A DNA stretch of 64,000 nt, from the NCBI GenBank assembly GCA_900545535.1, contig UQZN01000001.1, forward strand, positions 124,001-188,000, given 5' to 3'. A program made the translations under genes and the position numbers. This DNA is from an uncultured Phascolarctobacterium sp. Lineage in GTDB: Bacteria; Bacillota; Negativicutes; Acidaminococcales; Acidaminococcaceae. Shown here one piece after another: positions 8,949-16,860 of this stretch (positions within the stretch are counted from its first letter, which is position 1; every line of letters begins with the position of its first letter). The notes under the pieces were generated by a model. The model saw only the letters and a list, made by a program, of their open reading frames with translations, had not been told where the DNA came from and did no database searches.

Positions 8949-11498
8949 ATGAGTATGTCGATGTCGGTCAGACAGAAAGAACTAACTAAGAGAGTGATGT
9001 GTTCGTTGCTGGCAGCAGGGGTAATTAACGTTTGTATATCAGGGGGGGACGTCTGGGCTGCTGATTATGAGAAGACGGCTGGAGAAAGTAAAGTTGTTGA
9101 TAATGCTAATGGAAGTAAGTCTATAGTTGATTTTGGAACTGGAGGCTATACCTGGACGACGAATAGCGGTAAAACTATATGGGTTGGCGGTGAAGGCGGC
9201 CGTCGGACTGTAGTTGGATTAGTCGGTAATTTTACACATACTAAAGATAACTTGACTACTACTATTAGCGGAGCTTCTATTTATGCAGATGCTGCTGCGA
9301 CTGGTTCGGCTGCGGCTATACAGGCACGTAGAGATAAATATAAAGATGAGGCTGCTATTTCCGGTGGATATCCGGTAGTCAATGTTAATACCAGTGGGGA
9401 TGTTTATTTAAAGGGAACTGAAGCTGCTGTTACTGGTCAAGATGGAATAGTGAACATTGGAAGTGAAGGTATGTTTGCTGATAATATCACATTGGTAACG
9501 AGTGGCAGTAGCGCAGCGGTTTATGCAAGAAATCTTTTTGGTGAAGGCGCAGTAAATGTTTATGGAAATAATATAGAGATTACATCTAATGCCGAAGATC
9601 CTGAAAAACAATGGGCACTTTCAGGTAATGGTAAGGGTGAAATCAATATTCATGGTAAAGATACGGTAGTTATTAATGGCATTATTGAGAGTTATAATAC
9701 TGATATGCAGATTAAAGGTGATTCTTTAATTCATATCAATATCAATCAAGATGCTGTAGACACTGCAAAAGTTATTATCAAAGGTGCTGAAATTAATGCA
9801 GCTGATAAGAGTGAAGTTAATATTAAAGGTGCCGCAGGATCAAGTATAGAAGCTAATTTAATTGCAAGAAAAGATAAGGGTAATGATGGTGGTAGCATAG
9901 ATATTAATTTTGCAGATGGTGGCAGTTTAACTGGTAATATCTCTGCAATAAATGGTGGACTTATAAAATTAGCTGGTAATATTACTTATCAAGGCAGCGC
10001 CGCGGTCGATAAAGGCACTTTAGATATTTCAAAAGTAAATAATCTTACGTTGACAGGTGTTGCAGCAGATGCCAGTGAGGCTGTGATCAAAGTTACCAAT
10101 GGCGGTACGCTTGCAGTAAATGAAAATGGCAAACTGGGTATCAATGATTTGAAAACTGCCGGTACTTATAAAATAGTCAGTGTGGACGAAAACAGCACAG
10201 CCAACTTCTGGAAAGACGAAAATCTTGCTTATGACAGGACTTCGATGTTTGCAGAGGTCAAACAGAATAACAAAGATTATGACGTTGTTTATAAAGAATT
10301 GCAAGATTTGAGTGTTGCTGAAAAAGAAGCTGCCAAAGAACAGATAGTTGTGGCAGCGGGCGGCGAGTCGCTGGCAGCGACAGCTGTTGTCGGCAGTATT
10401 ATAACTGATAGTGAGGCTGTTGCAAAATCTGCTCCGGGTGCTAAAGCATTTGTCGCTGCTTTAACCAGCAGTACTGATATTACATCGGCTCAGGCTGCTG
10501 CGCATATCAATGCCGCAGTACAAATGGGAGAAACTTCCGGTACCAGTGCAAATGCTGTTTCTGTTGCCAGCAATGTTAATGGTACTATTACCGGAAGAAT
10601 GTCGTTGAACGCTGCCCCAGTTGCAGATATTGGCGGTAAAGGCCGCAGTCTGTATGAAGATAACAGTGGTGCCGGAATTTGGGCCCAATATGTACACGGC
10701 AAGGACAAAGTGCGCGATATGGCTATGGCTGGTGGTTCTGCTTCTTACGACAGCAAATATAATGGTTTTGTTTTGGGTACTGATTTTGCTAAGATCGGCA
10801 AATTTCAAAGCGGTATTGCTTTAAGTTATGGCAGTGGCGATACTACCAGTGTCGGCGGTGCCGCTTATAGCCGCAACGATTTTGATTTCTGGGGCGTAAG
10901 CTTATATGGCAGCATGAGAAATTCTGATACTAATTTGATTGCTGATATCGGCTATAGCCGCAGTGACAGTGATGTGGAACAAAATAACTTTGGCAGTCTG
11001 TTAAAAGCAAATCCGAAAACTGATACGATTACGATGGGGATCAAAGGCGAAAAACTGTATCAGTATGATAATTTGCAGGTAATGCCTTATGTTGGGTTGA
11101 GATATTTGAGTGTTGATACAGGTTCCTACAGCTCTGATATTGCCGGTCAGGCAGCGTTCAATTATGCGCCTGAACGTCAGAATATCTGGCTGCTGCCTGT
11201 GGGTGTGTCGCTGACTTATGAAAATATTACTGATAATGGCTGGAAAGTTCGTCCTAATATTGATTTGTCATATATGTGGGCTATGGGTGATACTGACAGC
11301 AGCATGACAGTTGGTTTACCTGGAACTGCTGCGGCAGACAGACTTGGTTATACTGTGATGGACAGCGGTTCATTTATTGGTAAAGTGGGTCTGGAAGCAG
11401 AAAAAGGCCATATGACTTATGGTGTAAGCTATAGTTATCAAAAAGGCAGCGATGCTCAAAGTAATAAATGGTTCGTTGATTTGAAGTACAGCTTCTAA
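8949..11498 (+). CDS. Autotransporter 3 with in-frame G7 tract in the signal peptide
   Basis: About 850 residues. Starts at 8949 or 8955 both have usable ribosome sites (AAGGA or AGAGG); with 8949 the seven-G run (9042-9048) begins at codon 32, the same codon as in autotransporter 2. The signal peptide shares the VCI-x-GGD ending of that protein and is cut near VWA-AD. The passenger (to about residue 570) is beta-rich with repeated NINxxGxxxVxIKG-like strands. Then come an alanine-rich linker and a barrel from GIWAQYVHGK to the terminal KYSF. It probably displays an adhesin or antigen at the cell surface. Slippage in the G run would switch it off at translation, and the G run in its promoter could switch transcription. 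Confidence 0.85.
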   Translation: MSMSMSVRQKELTKRVMCSLLAAGVINVCISGGDVWAADYEKTAGESKVVDNANGSKSIVDFGTGGYTWTTNSGKTIWVGGEGGRRTVVGLVGNFTHTKDNLTTTISGASIYADAAATGSAAAIQARRDKYKDEAAISGGYPVVNVNTSGDVYLKGTEAAVTGQDGIVNIGSEGMFADNITLVTSGSSAAVYARNLFGEGAVNVYGNNIEITSNAEDPEKQWALSGNGKGEINIHGKDTVVINGIIESYNTDMQIKGDSLIHININQDAVDTAKVIIKGAEINAADKSEVNIKGAAGSSIEANLIARKDKGNDGGSIDINFADGGSLTGNISAINGGLIKLAGNITYQGSAAVDKGTLDISKVNNLTLTGVAADASEAVIKVTNGGTLAVNENGKLGINDLKTAGTYKIVSVDENSTANFWKDENLAYDRTSMFAEVKQNNKDYDVVYKELQDLSVAEKEAAKEQIVVAAGGESLAATAVVGSIITDSEAVAKSAPGAKAFVAALTSSTDITSAQAAAHINAAVQMGETSGTSANAVSVASNVNGTITGRMSLNAAPVADIGGKGRSLYEDNSGAGIWAQYVHGKDKVRDMAMAGGSASYDSKYNGFVLGTDFAKIGKFQSGIALSYGSGDTTSVGGAAYSRNDFDFWGVSLYGSMRNSDTNLIADIGYSRSDSDVEQNNFGSLLKANPKTDTITMGIKGEKLYQYDNLQVMPYVGLRYLSVDTGSYSSDIAGQAAFNYAPERQNIWLLPVGVSLTYENITDNGWKVRPNIDLSYMWAMGDTDSSMTVGLPGTAAADRLGYTVMDSGSFIGKVGLEAEKGHMTYGVSYSYQKGSDAQSNKWFVDLKYSF

Positions 11499-11542
11499 AA
11501 ACGCAGGTTTTTATTAAAAAAACTGTGCGGACAAAACAAAAC

Positions 11543-11562
11543 CCCGGCGCAACGCGCCGGGG
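11543..11562 (+). repeat. Left 20-bp direct repeat (half of a split terminator; attL-like)
   Basis: CCCGGCGCAACGCGCCGGGG occurs here and again at 16806-16825 in the same orientation. It is itself a hairpin with an AAC loop. Here it is preceded by A-rich sequence beginning GGACAAA (11529-11535) and not followed by T, so it ends transcripts only on the minus strand. See the matching right copy. Confidence 0.75.
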
Positions 11563-11623
11563 GTCGTAAGGTCGTAAGAAAGTAATATCGTATTGTATTT
11601 TTGCAGGAACGGCATGGCTTCGG

Positions 11624-12376
11624 TCATGCCGTTTCCTCTTTCATCAGTTCATTCAGCGGGATAAAGCCTACAAGATCATAGAAAATGCGGATGTTCTGTC
11701 GCCATTTGCCGCTGCTCTTGTCGGGGGTTTCAATATAAACTCTCTTGACAAGTTCCCGCAGAGCATACGGTGTAAGATCGTCCAAGTCATTGTATTTGTG
11801 TACCCTTTGAATAAACTGCTCCAAATTTTCGATCTGTCGTTCCTGTACTTCAATATCCTGCTGCAAGGTCTGGATTTCCACTTTAAGCTGCTCCTGCTCG
11901 GTTTCGTAGCTTCTACTTATCATGGAAAATCGTCCATCGTTGATGCGTCCCGCTACATTGTCCTCATAGATGCGGATAAACAGACGGTCAAGTTCTCCCA
12001 TGCGCCGCTGCGCCTGTTCCAGACGCTTGACGCTTGCACAGATTTTTTCTTCGCTGGACAGCAGGAGCTTGTGTTCCATAACTGCCCGGAAGTGTTTCTC
12101 ATACTGTGTCACATATAAGATGATCGCTTTCATGTGCATCCAGACCAAATCTTCCAGAACAGCCACCCGGATAAAGTGCGCCGAACAGCTTCCCGTATTG
12201 CTTCGGTAGTTGGCGCATGCAAAGTGATCCTGCCGTTTCTCAAAGTAATTGGTGGTGCAGTACCGCATTTTCGCTCCGCAATCGGCACAGTTTTCCTGCA
12301 TGAAAAAGCAGCAGTCACCATTTCGGTAACTGCTGCAGCTTCTGCGTCTGTTTACTTGTCCAAATACTTCTGACAT
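11624..12376 (-). pseudogene. Large serine recombinase, C-terminal remnant
   Basis: 250 codons matching only the C-terminal half of Tn4451/TnpX-like large serine recombinases. It has a recombinase zinc ribbon (CADCGAKM, then CANYRSNTGSCSAH), a long coiled coil, and the terminal RVYIETPDKSSGKW..RIFYDLVGFIP segment. The catalytic resolvase domain with the nucleophilic serine is missing, and the upstream DNA belongs to another gene, so a deletion has joined the two. The first 25 or so codons look like junction sequence, not family sequence. It cannot catalyse excision. Its closeness to the left repeat supports this being the integrase end of the element. Confidence 0.8.
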
Positions 12377-12909
12377 TCAGCTGTCACATAGTCCTCATAG
12401 GCGTTTGCTATCTTGGCGATCCGCTTATGAACTGCGATGGCGGTCTTGTAGCCAACCTTGTCTGCGATCTCCTGCTCGGTGTAGCTCTCCATACGCAGCT
12501 TCAATATCTCACGATCTTTCTCTGTGATGGTGCTTTCCGCAAAGGAAGCAATCTGCATTTAAGAAATAACGGATTTCTCAAAATAGCTGCGGGGATCTGC
12601 CACATCGAAAATGTCTCCGTCCTCGCTCTCCATCATTTCATCCAGAGAGATTGGCTTGCCGGAACGGTTGTGATGCCACTTCCGAATGAAGTTGGTCTTG
12701 ACGGTGCTGCTTGTGGTTTCGTAATCCTCTACGGTGCGATTTTTCCAGATCGCATCAATCACAGACTGCCATTCCTGTTCAGCAATTATTATGTCGGTGA
12801 CATTGCCGATCAGATTGCTGAACTGTTGATAGGTCAGCCACGGTACTTCCACGCCCTGCGGGATGTTGCAAAGGTTTTGGAAACCAATCCCGTTCTGCTC
12901 AAACTTCAT
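12352..12909 (-). pseudogene. Conjugative-element sigma-70-like protein, broken by an in-frame stop
   Basis: Reading from the ATG at 12909, which overlaps the upstream stop as ATGA, the protein runs MKFEQNGIGFQN to EKSVIS. It meets TAA at 12559-12561 and continues in the same frame with MQIASFAESTITEKDREILKL and a sigma region-4-like HTH (YTEQEIADKVGYKTAIAVHKR). The whole (about 185 residues) matches the plan of sigma-like proteins carried by Firmicute conjugative elements, as I recall that family. A single nonsense change therefore splits it. Reinitiation at the ATG just after the stop is possible and would give a 68-residue HTH protein. Its end overlaps the recombinase remnant by a few bases. 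Confidence 0.6.
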
Positions 12910-13276
12910 TCGGATATATGGGATAATGCTGTATGACAAACGCCACAAGGGAAAATATCCTGCGTCCAGTTGCCGGGAATGTTACGGTAATTGCCCTTGC
13001 GGTCTTTTAATTGGAAAAACTGCCATGCGCTCCATGCGTAGCAGTCCCACACAAGCAGCTTAAACATATAGTCACATACGATGTGATCATACTTGTCCGT
13101 CCGCAAAACCTCATAGGGCAGCGGGGCAGTTCATAGGTGGGCTTCCACTTTTCTGCAAGCTCTCTCGGCAAGCTGTAAAACAGGGTCAGCCATGATTTGT
13201 CGCTGTCCTGCGGTATTTCGATGATTTCACCGGGCAGCACGACAATGAATCCTTTCGGGCTTTTCCTCTTCTCCAT
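12906..13276 (-). pseudogene. Conjugative-element hypothetical protein with a frameshift
   Basis: Translation starts at the ATG at 13276 after GGAGGTGG and reads MEKRKSPKGFIVVLPGEIIE to about YELPRC near 13120. From there the next reading frame carries on the protein (LPYEVLRTDKYDHIVCDYMF to the stop at 12906), so one base has been lost or gained around 13110-13125. The second part is rich in aromatic residues (WDCYAWSAWQFFQLKD). It overlaps the next gene by ATGA, as in an intact operon. I do not recognise a function; proteins like this sit beside the sigma-like gene in conjugative elements (recollection, unverified). Confidence 0.5.
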
Positions 13277-13453
13277 AAGCGCCACCTCCAATCGTTTTGA
13301 AATAGTCCTCTACTATATATGGAATGAGAAAGGCTGAATTGTTCCAATGTTTCCAAAATTTTTTGAAAAAATCTCGGCATGAAAAGAATTGAAAAGATAT
13401 AAGTTAATTATACACGAAAAATGTGAATAAATTTCTTGCTCCCACACAAATCA

Positions 13454-13502
13454 AAAAATCAACACTAAATTGAGATTTTTTTTCAATTAGCTGTTGATTT
13501 TT
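13454..13502. promoter_or_regulatory. Nested inverted repeat overlapping the defence-operon promoter
   Basis: AAAAATCAACA (13454-13464) and TGTTGATTTTT (13492-13502) are exact inverse complements. Between them ATTGA (13469-13473) pairs with TCAAT (13483-13487). The right arm covers the likely -35 element, so a repressor bound here would block the operon. Confidence 0.4.
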
Positions 13503-13520
13503 GTGTCGTTTGCGTATAAT
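13494..13520 (+). promoter_or_regulatory. Likely promoter of the defence operon
   Basis: A perfect -10 TATAAT at 13515-13520 lies 20 bp ahead of the start codon. The best -35 match is TTGATT (13494-13499) with a short 15-bp spacer; TGTTGA two bases earlier gives 17. The 249 bp from 13292 to 13540 otherwise hold no gene. Confidence 0.5.
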
Positions 13521-13540
13521 ATAATTAGGAGGTGTCATTT

Positions 13541-14803
13541 ATGCTTGTTCAGTTTTGCTTTAAGAATTTTAAATCGTTTAGAGATGATACAATTTTGGAT
13601 ATGTCTGCGACCAAAATCACAGAGTATTCAGATAGGATTATTGACGTTGGTAATGAAAAACTGCTCTCTGTGGCGGCAATATACGGTGCAAATGCAAGTG
13701 GCAAATCAAATGTCATAGAAGCATTTCGTTTTATGGTAACTTATGTTCTGGAGTCATTTTCCTATGGCGGAGATACTGATGATAAAAAATCAAAAAACAA
13801 AAGAATAAAACACACGCCTTTTTTATTTGACTCTACCAGTAAGGATTCGGAATCAACCTTTGAAGTCTATTTTATGGATTCAGAGGAACATGGGTATAGG
13901 TCTTATAATTACGGGTTTACTTTAAATCAAGAAGGCGTTGTTGAAGAGTGGCTTAACTCTAAAGCTAAATCGGCACGAGAATACAAGCGTGTATTTTATC
14001 GCAGTCCGGAAGGAACCGATTTGTCGGGGTTACCGACCAAAAGTCGTGACAATCTTTTAGTCGCACTTGAAAAAGAAACGCTAATAGTCTCTTTGGGTGC
14101 AAAGTTAAAAATAACGAAACTAAAAACCATTAGGGATTGGTTTTACAATAACAACTTTGCTAATTTTGGAAATCAGTATGAAAATGTGTTTCTCTCGTCT
14201 CTCATCCCGGATGGGTTTTCAGACAGCAAATCTGTCCAAGACAAAGTTGTATCGTATTTTTCTTCCTTTGACGCATCTATTATCGGCTTTAATGTTGAAG
14301 TGTTAAAAGGAGATGACGAGGATCGAAAACACATAAAAATTGATGCCATTCATCGCACAATTGATGGCGGAACTGCAACAATACCGTTAGAAGAGGAGTC
14401 TGACGGAACGCTAAAGATGTTCGCCCTATATCCTGCGTTACAGGATACCCTCGAAAACGGCGGCGTATTGTTCGTAGATGAACTCAACGCCTGCCTGCAC
14501 CCATTATTGGTTAGAAGATTTTTGATCACATTTTTGAATCCTACAATCAATACAAAAAATGCACAACTTGTTTTTACAACTCACGATTCTTGGCAGTTGT
14601 CAAATAATTTGCTCCGCCGCGATGAAATATGGTTTACCGAAAAAGACAAACAAGGCATTTCTACGCTTTATTCCTTGGCAGATTTTGTAGATGAAGACGG
14701 TGTAAAAGTTCGCAAAGACGAAAGTTACGAAAAAAACTATTTGCTTGGAAAATACGGTGCTATTCCTATTTTGAAGTATTTTGATATGTTCAAGGAGGAA
14801 TGA
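13541..14803 (+). CDS. RloA/AbiL-like AAA ATPase (ATP-binding defence protein)
   Basis: 420 residues. The ATG at 13541 is chosen because it is eight bases after AGGAGG; an in-frame GTG at 13532 lies inside that site. The N-terminus FKNFKSFRD is typical of SMC/OLD-like AAA_21 ATPases. Walker A is GANASGKSN (about residue 48), Walker B is GGVLFVDEL (about residue 307), followed by the switch histidine in FTTHDSWQL. The protein has no attached nuclease domain. In RloA-RloB and AbiL abortive-infection systems such an ATPase is paired with RloB, the next gene, which here is gutted. ATPase motifs are intact, so it may still act alone or with the two downstream proteins (inference). Confidence 0.8.
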   Translation: MLVQFCFKNFKSFRDDTILDMSATKITEYSDRIIDVGNEKLLSVAAIYGANASGKSNVIEAFRFMVTYVLESFSYGGDTDDKKSKNKRIKHTPFLFDSTSKDSESTFEVYFMDSEEHGYRSYNYGFTLNQEGVVEEWLNSKAKSAREYKRVFYRSPEGTDLSGLPTKSRDNLLVALEKETLIVSLGAKLKITKLKTIRDWFYNNNFANFGNQYENVFLSSLIPDGFSDSKSVQDKVVSYFSSFDASIIGFNVEVLKGDDEDRKHIKIDAIHRTIDGGTATIPLEEESDGTLKMFALYPALQDTLENGGVLFVDELNACLHPLLVRRFLITFLNPTINTKNAQLVFTTHDSWQLSNNLLRRDEIWFTEKDKQGISTLYSLADFVDEDGVKVRKDESYEKNYLLGKYGAIPILKYFDMFKEE

Positions 14804-14805
14804 AA

Positions 14806-15044
14806 ATGTCGAAATCGGAACGCAACGGAAGGAGAAAGAAACGTAGTGCTTTTCAAACAAGAGTGCCTGATTTGGGATATTACTTTATCGTCACGGACAC
14901 TAATGAAACTGAGTAGAAATTGCCGAAAACAGGTTTAGGCAATATCTAAACGATGGTTTTACAAAGCCATCAGAGATGTGCCCATGTACAACGGTGCAGC
15001 ACTTAATTGATGAGATAAAAAGTAAAATAGAAAGGAATTTGTAA
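14806..15044 (+). pseudogene. rloB-like partner reduced to its two ends
   Basis: The gene starts two bases after the ATPase stop. The first 36 codons give MSKSERNGRRKKR.. and LGYYFIVTDTNETE, the conserved RloB N-terminus, then stop at TAG 14914. From 14916 another frame reads EIAENRFRQYLNDGF and TKPSEMCPCTTVQHLI, ending TAA at 15042. This matches the C-terminus of RloB-like proteins as I remember them (about 200 residues when whole). The middle 120 or so codons are missing, including the Toprim-like region expected to be catalytic. This is an internal deletion with frame loss, not a start-site problem. Confidence 0.7.
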
Positions 15045-15959
15045 ATGAGTGATATTTTTAAACTACGAGTTGATGTCGGAACTTCGCATATTGAATTAGA
15101 AGGCGAAGGTACGCTTGTTCATACAATTTTTTCCGAGCTGAGAGAACACGGACTTGGTAAGCTTTCATATATAAATTTAGTTAAAGATTCATTACAGGAA
15201 GAGGATATCCCTGCAATGCAGAAGGACGCCTCACCCGACAGAGGAGATAAGGTTTCTTCTGCATCGACCCTATCCGCTAATTTGCCAAATATACGTGACG
15301 TGGTGATCAAAAACTTCCCTAAAACCGAGTCTGAATGGATACTTGTATATGCTCTATATTGCTCTGAGCAGGGAGCGAAAACATTTACGACAGAAGATAT
15401 ACGTCAAATGTATCATGACACCAATCGTTATACAGAAAACAGGAATAAAAACTTCGCCACAAATATAAAGAAATGCGTAAGTGATGGTTTTTTCACTTGT
15501 GTTAACGATACGGATTTCGCACTTTCTGCAACTGGTCAAGACGCAGCTTCCGGTATTTTGAAGCGTTCCGCAGAGGAAAAAACCAACTCCAAAAAGAAAA
15601 AGGGTGGGCAAGCGTTTGCAAAGGCGTCTTATCAACTCATAGAGTTGAACTTAGGGCAGAAAGAACGCGAAGAAATGAAGAAATATATTGATTCTTTTTC
15701 CAAACTCAACAATATCGAAAAGGTACTAATTCTTGCAAACTGGTTAAAAACACACGCTAACATTAGCGAAGTAAACGAGCACACGATATTCTCGGCACTG
15801 AAAACCGCTGGACATAGCACATCTTTCGATATTAAAGGCGCCATTAGAAACGGGAAGAATAAGAATAATTATTTTACTACAGGGGATGTGACGGGTTTTT
15901 ATAAAGTCCATCATATCGGGGAAGATCATATCAAGGAGTTAGAGTCGGTACGGGGTTAA
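15045..15959 (+). CDS. Unrecognised island protein with two winged-helix-like segments
   Basis: 304 residues; the ATG directly follows the rloB remnant stop after AAAGGAATTTG. I do not recognise the family. Residues 1-45 form a small beta-rich domain (FKLRVDVGTSHIELEGEG then TIFSELREHGLGKLS). Residues about 90-170 look like a winged helix (KTFTTEDIRQMY..NRNKNFATNIKKCVSDGFF..FALSATGQ). A lysine-rich linker (KKKKGG) leads to a second winged-helix-like unit at about 215-300 (NIEKVLILANWLK..ISEVNEHTIFSALK..GFYKVHHIGE). It is cotranscribed with the ATPase and the next gene. A DNA-binding or sensor role in the defence unit is inference. Confidence 0.55.
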   Translation: MSDIFKLRVDVGTSHIELEGEGTLVHTIFSELREHGLGKLSYINLVKDSLQEEDIPAMQKDASPDRGDKVSSASTLSANLPNIRDVVIKNFPKTESEWILVYALYCSEQGAKTFTTEDIRQMYHDTNRYTENRNKNFATNIKKCVSDGFFTCVNDTDFALSATGQDAASGILKRSAEEKTNSKKKKGGQAFAKASYQLIELNLGQKEREEMKKYIDSFSKLNNIEKVLILANWLKTHANISEVNEHTIFSALKTAGHSTSFDIKGAIRNGKNKNNYFTTGDVTGFYKVHHIGEDHIKELESVRG

Positions 15960-15965
15960 TAGCGT

Positions 15966-16691
15966 ATGGAAGAATTAGAACTTTTTATATTACGTATTCC
16001 AGATTTTAATCAGAAAACCGCTGCCGAACTAATCGACTTTTTCGCTTTTTTCCTTCAGAAGGATAGTGCGCAAGGATCATTTACTGCCGCACAAATTAAA
16101 AATTGTTTCGACACTTTATCCTTACCACCTTATTCCAATATATCTTCATATTTAAGCAAAAATTGTGGAAGCAAAGGTAAGTACTTGAAGCAAAAACAGG
16201 GATATGCTTTATCAAGATCTGTAAAAGAGAGAATTTCTTCAATAGTAGCTGAAATAGTCAAAAAGCCTATGTCAGCTGAACTCATAGATATAAGCATTTT
16301 TGAACACACTCCCTACTACTTAAAGCAGATAGCCGAAGAGATGATACGTTGCTATGATGGCGGCCATTATAATGCTACATTGGTTCTGATGAGAAAACTT
16401 GTCGAAACTCTTATCATTGAATGCTTTGAAAAATATGGCGTTGATGTAGACATCAAAGACGGATCTGGAGCGTTTTATTATTTGAGCGATTTGATTACCA
16501 AATTTCTTTCAGCAACTAAATGGAATGCAAGTCGAAACATCAAAAAAAGCTTGGAGTCTGTCAAGAAATACGGTGATTTGAGTGCGCACAATAGGCGCTT
16601 CTTAGCAAGGAAAAGCGACATTGATGCTTTTCGATTTGAATTGAGACAAGCACTTCAAGAAATCATTCTAACGATCAATTATCCCGCATAA
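15966..16691 (+). CDS. Unrecognised island protein: winged-helix-like N-terminus, HEPN/DUF4145-like C-terminus
   Basis: 241 residues, six bases after the previous gene. The N-terminal 90 residues (ELIDFFAFFLQKDSAQGSF..AAQIKNCFDTL..NISSYLSKNCG..YALSRSVKER) resemble the winged-helix unit in the middle of the preceding protein, so the two may share a domain. The C-terminal half (AEEMIRCYDGGHYNATLVL..RKLVETLIIECFEKYG..VKKYGDLSAHNRRF) has the helical layout of HEPN/DUF4145 proteins, with an RNIKKSL..SAHNRR segment that could supply Arg and His for an RNase site. The spacing is not the classical R-x4-6-H, so activity is uncertain. In phage defence, HEPN proteins often act as toxins; that role is inferred here. 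Confidence 0.5.
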   Translation: MEELELFILRIPDFNQKTAAELIDFFAFFLQKDSAQGSFTAAQIKNCFDTLSLPPYSNISSYLSKNCGSKGKYLKQKQGYALSRSVKERISSIVAEIVKKPMSAELIDISIFEHTPYYLKQIAEEMIRCYDGGHYNATLVLMRKLVETLIIECFEKYGVDVDIKDGSGAFYYLSDLITKFLSATKWNASRNIKKSLESVKKYGDLSAHNRRFLARKSDIDAFRFELRQALQEIILTINYPA

Positions 16692-16701
16692 ATCTGGAGA
16701 A

Positions 16702-16748
16702 AAAGAAAATGAGTGTGTTCTTTTTGAACACACTCATTTTCTTTTTTT
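16702..16748 (+). terminator. Strong terminator of the island operon
   Basis: A perfect 19-bp stem (16702-16720 with 16726-16744, TTTTT loop) followed by more T. It works in both orientations by symmetry. Confidence 0.9.
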
Positions 16749-16805
16749 CAACCCCGTCTGACAGATGCCATAATCGTAATTTTTGGAATTACTTTCTTAT
16801 GAGCA

Positions 16806-16830
16806 CCCGGCGCAACGCGCCGGGGTTTTT
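16806..16830 (+). repeat. Right 20-bp direct repeat (attR-like), still a terminator
   Basis: The second copy of CCCGGCGCAACGCGCCGGGG (16806-16825), same strand as the copy at 11543. Here it is followed by TTTTT and then TTTGTCC (16834-16840), the complement of GGACAAA beside the left copy. Confidence 0.75.
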
Positions 16831-16860
16831 ATGTTTGTCCAAATTGTCAAAGGGCAGTAA

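Larger units (their letters stand above)
11563..16805. mobile_element. Decayed integrative element carrying a defence-type operon
   Basis: The 5.2-kb segment lies between two exact 20-bp direct repeats. A recombinase C-terminus ends only 60 bp inside the left repeat, the usual place for an integrase next to its attachment site. Two other conjugative-element-type genes, both broken, follow on the minus strand, then a plus-strand operon that is visibly more AT-rich than its surroundings. The outer arms GGACAAA (11529-11535) and TTTGTCC (16834-16840) are complementary. This indicates that the element split one bidirectional terminator between autotransporter 3 and the rbs operon. Large-serine-recombinase chemistry does not by itself explain a 20-bp duplication, so the integration mechanism is open. 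Confidence 0.65.

Noticed and set aside
11798..12373. Plus-strand open frames across the recombinase remnant
   Set aside because: Complement of the zinc-ribbon and coiled-coil coding strand; no ribosome sites.
11563..16805. Prophage
   Set aside because: No structural, packaging or lysis genes; the remnants are of conjugative-element type.
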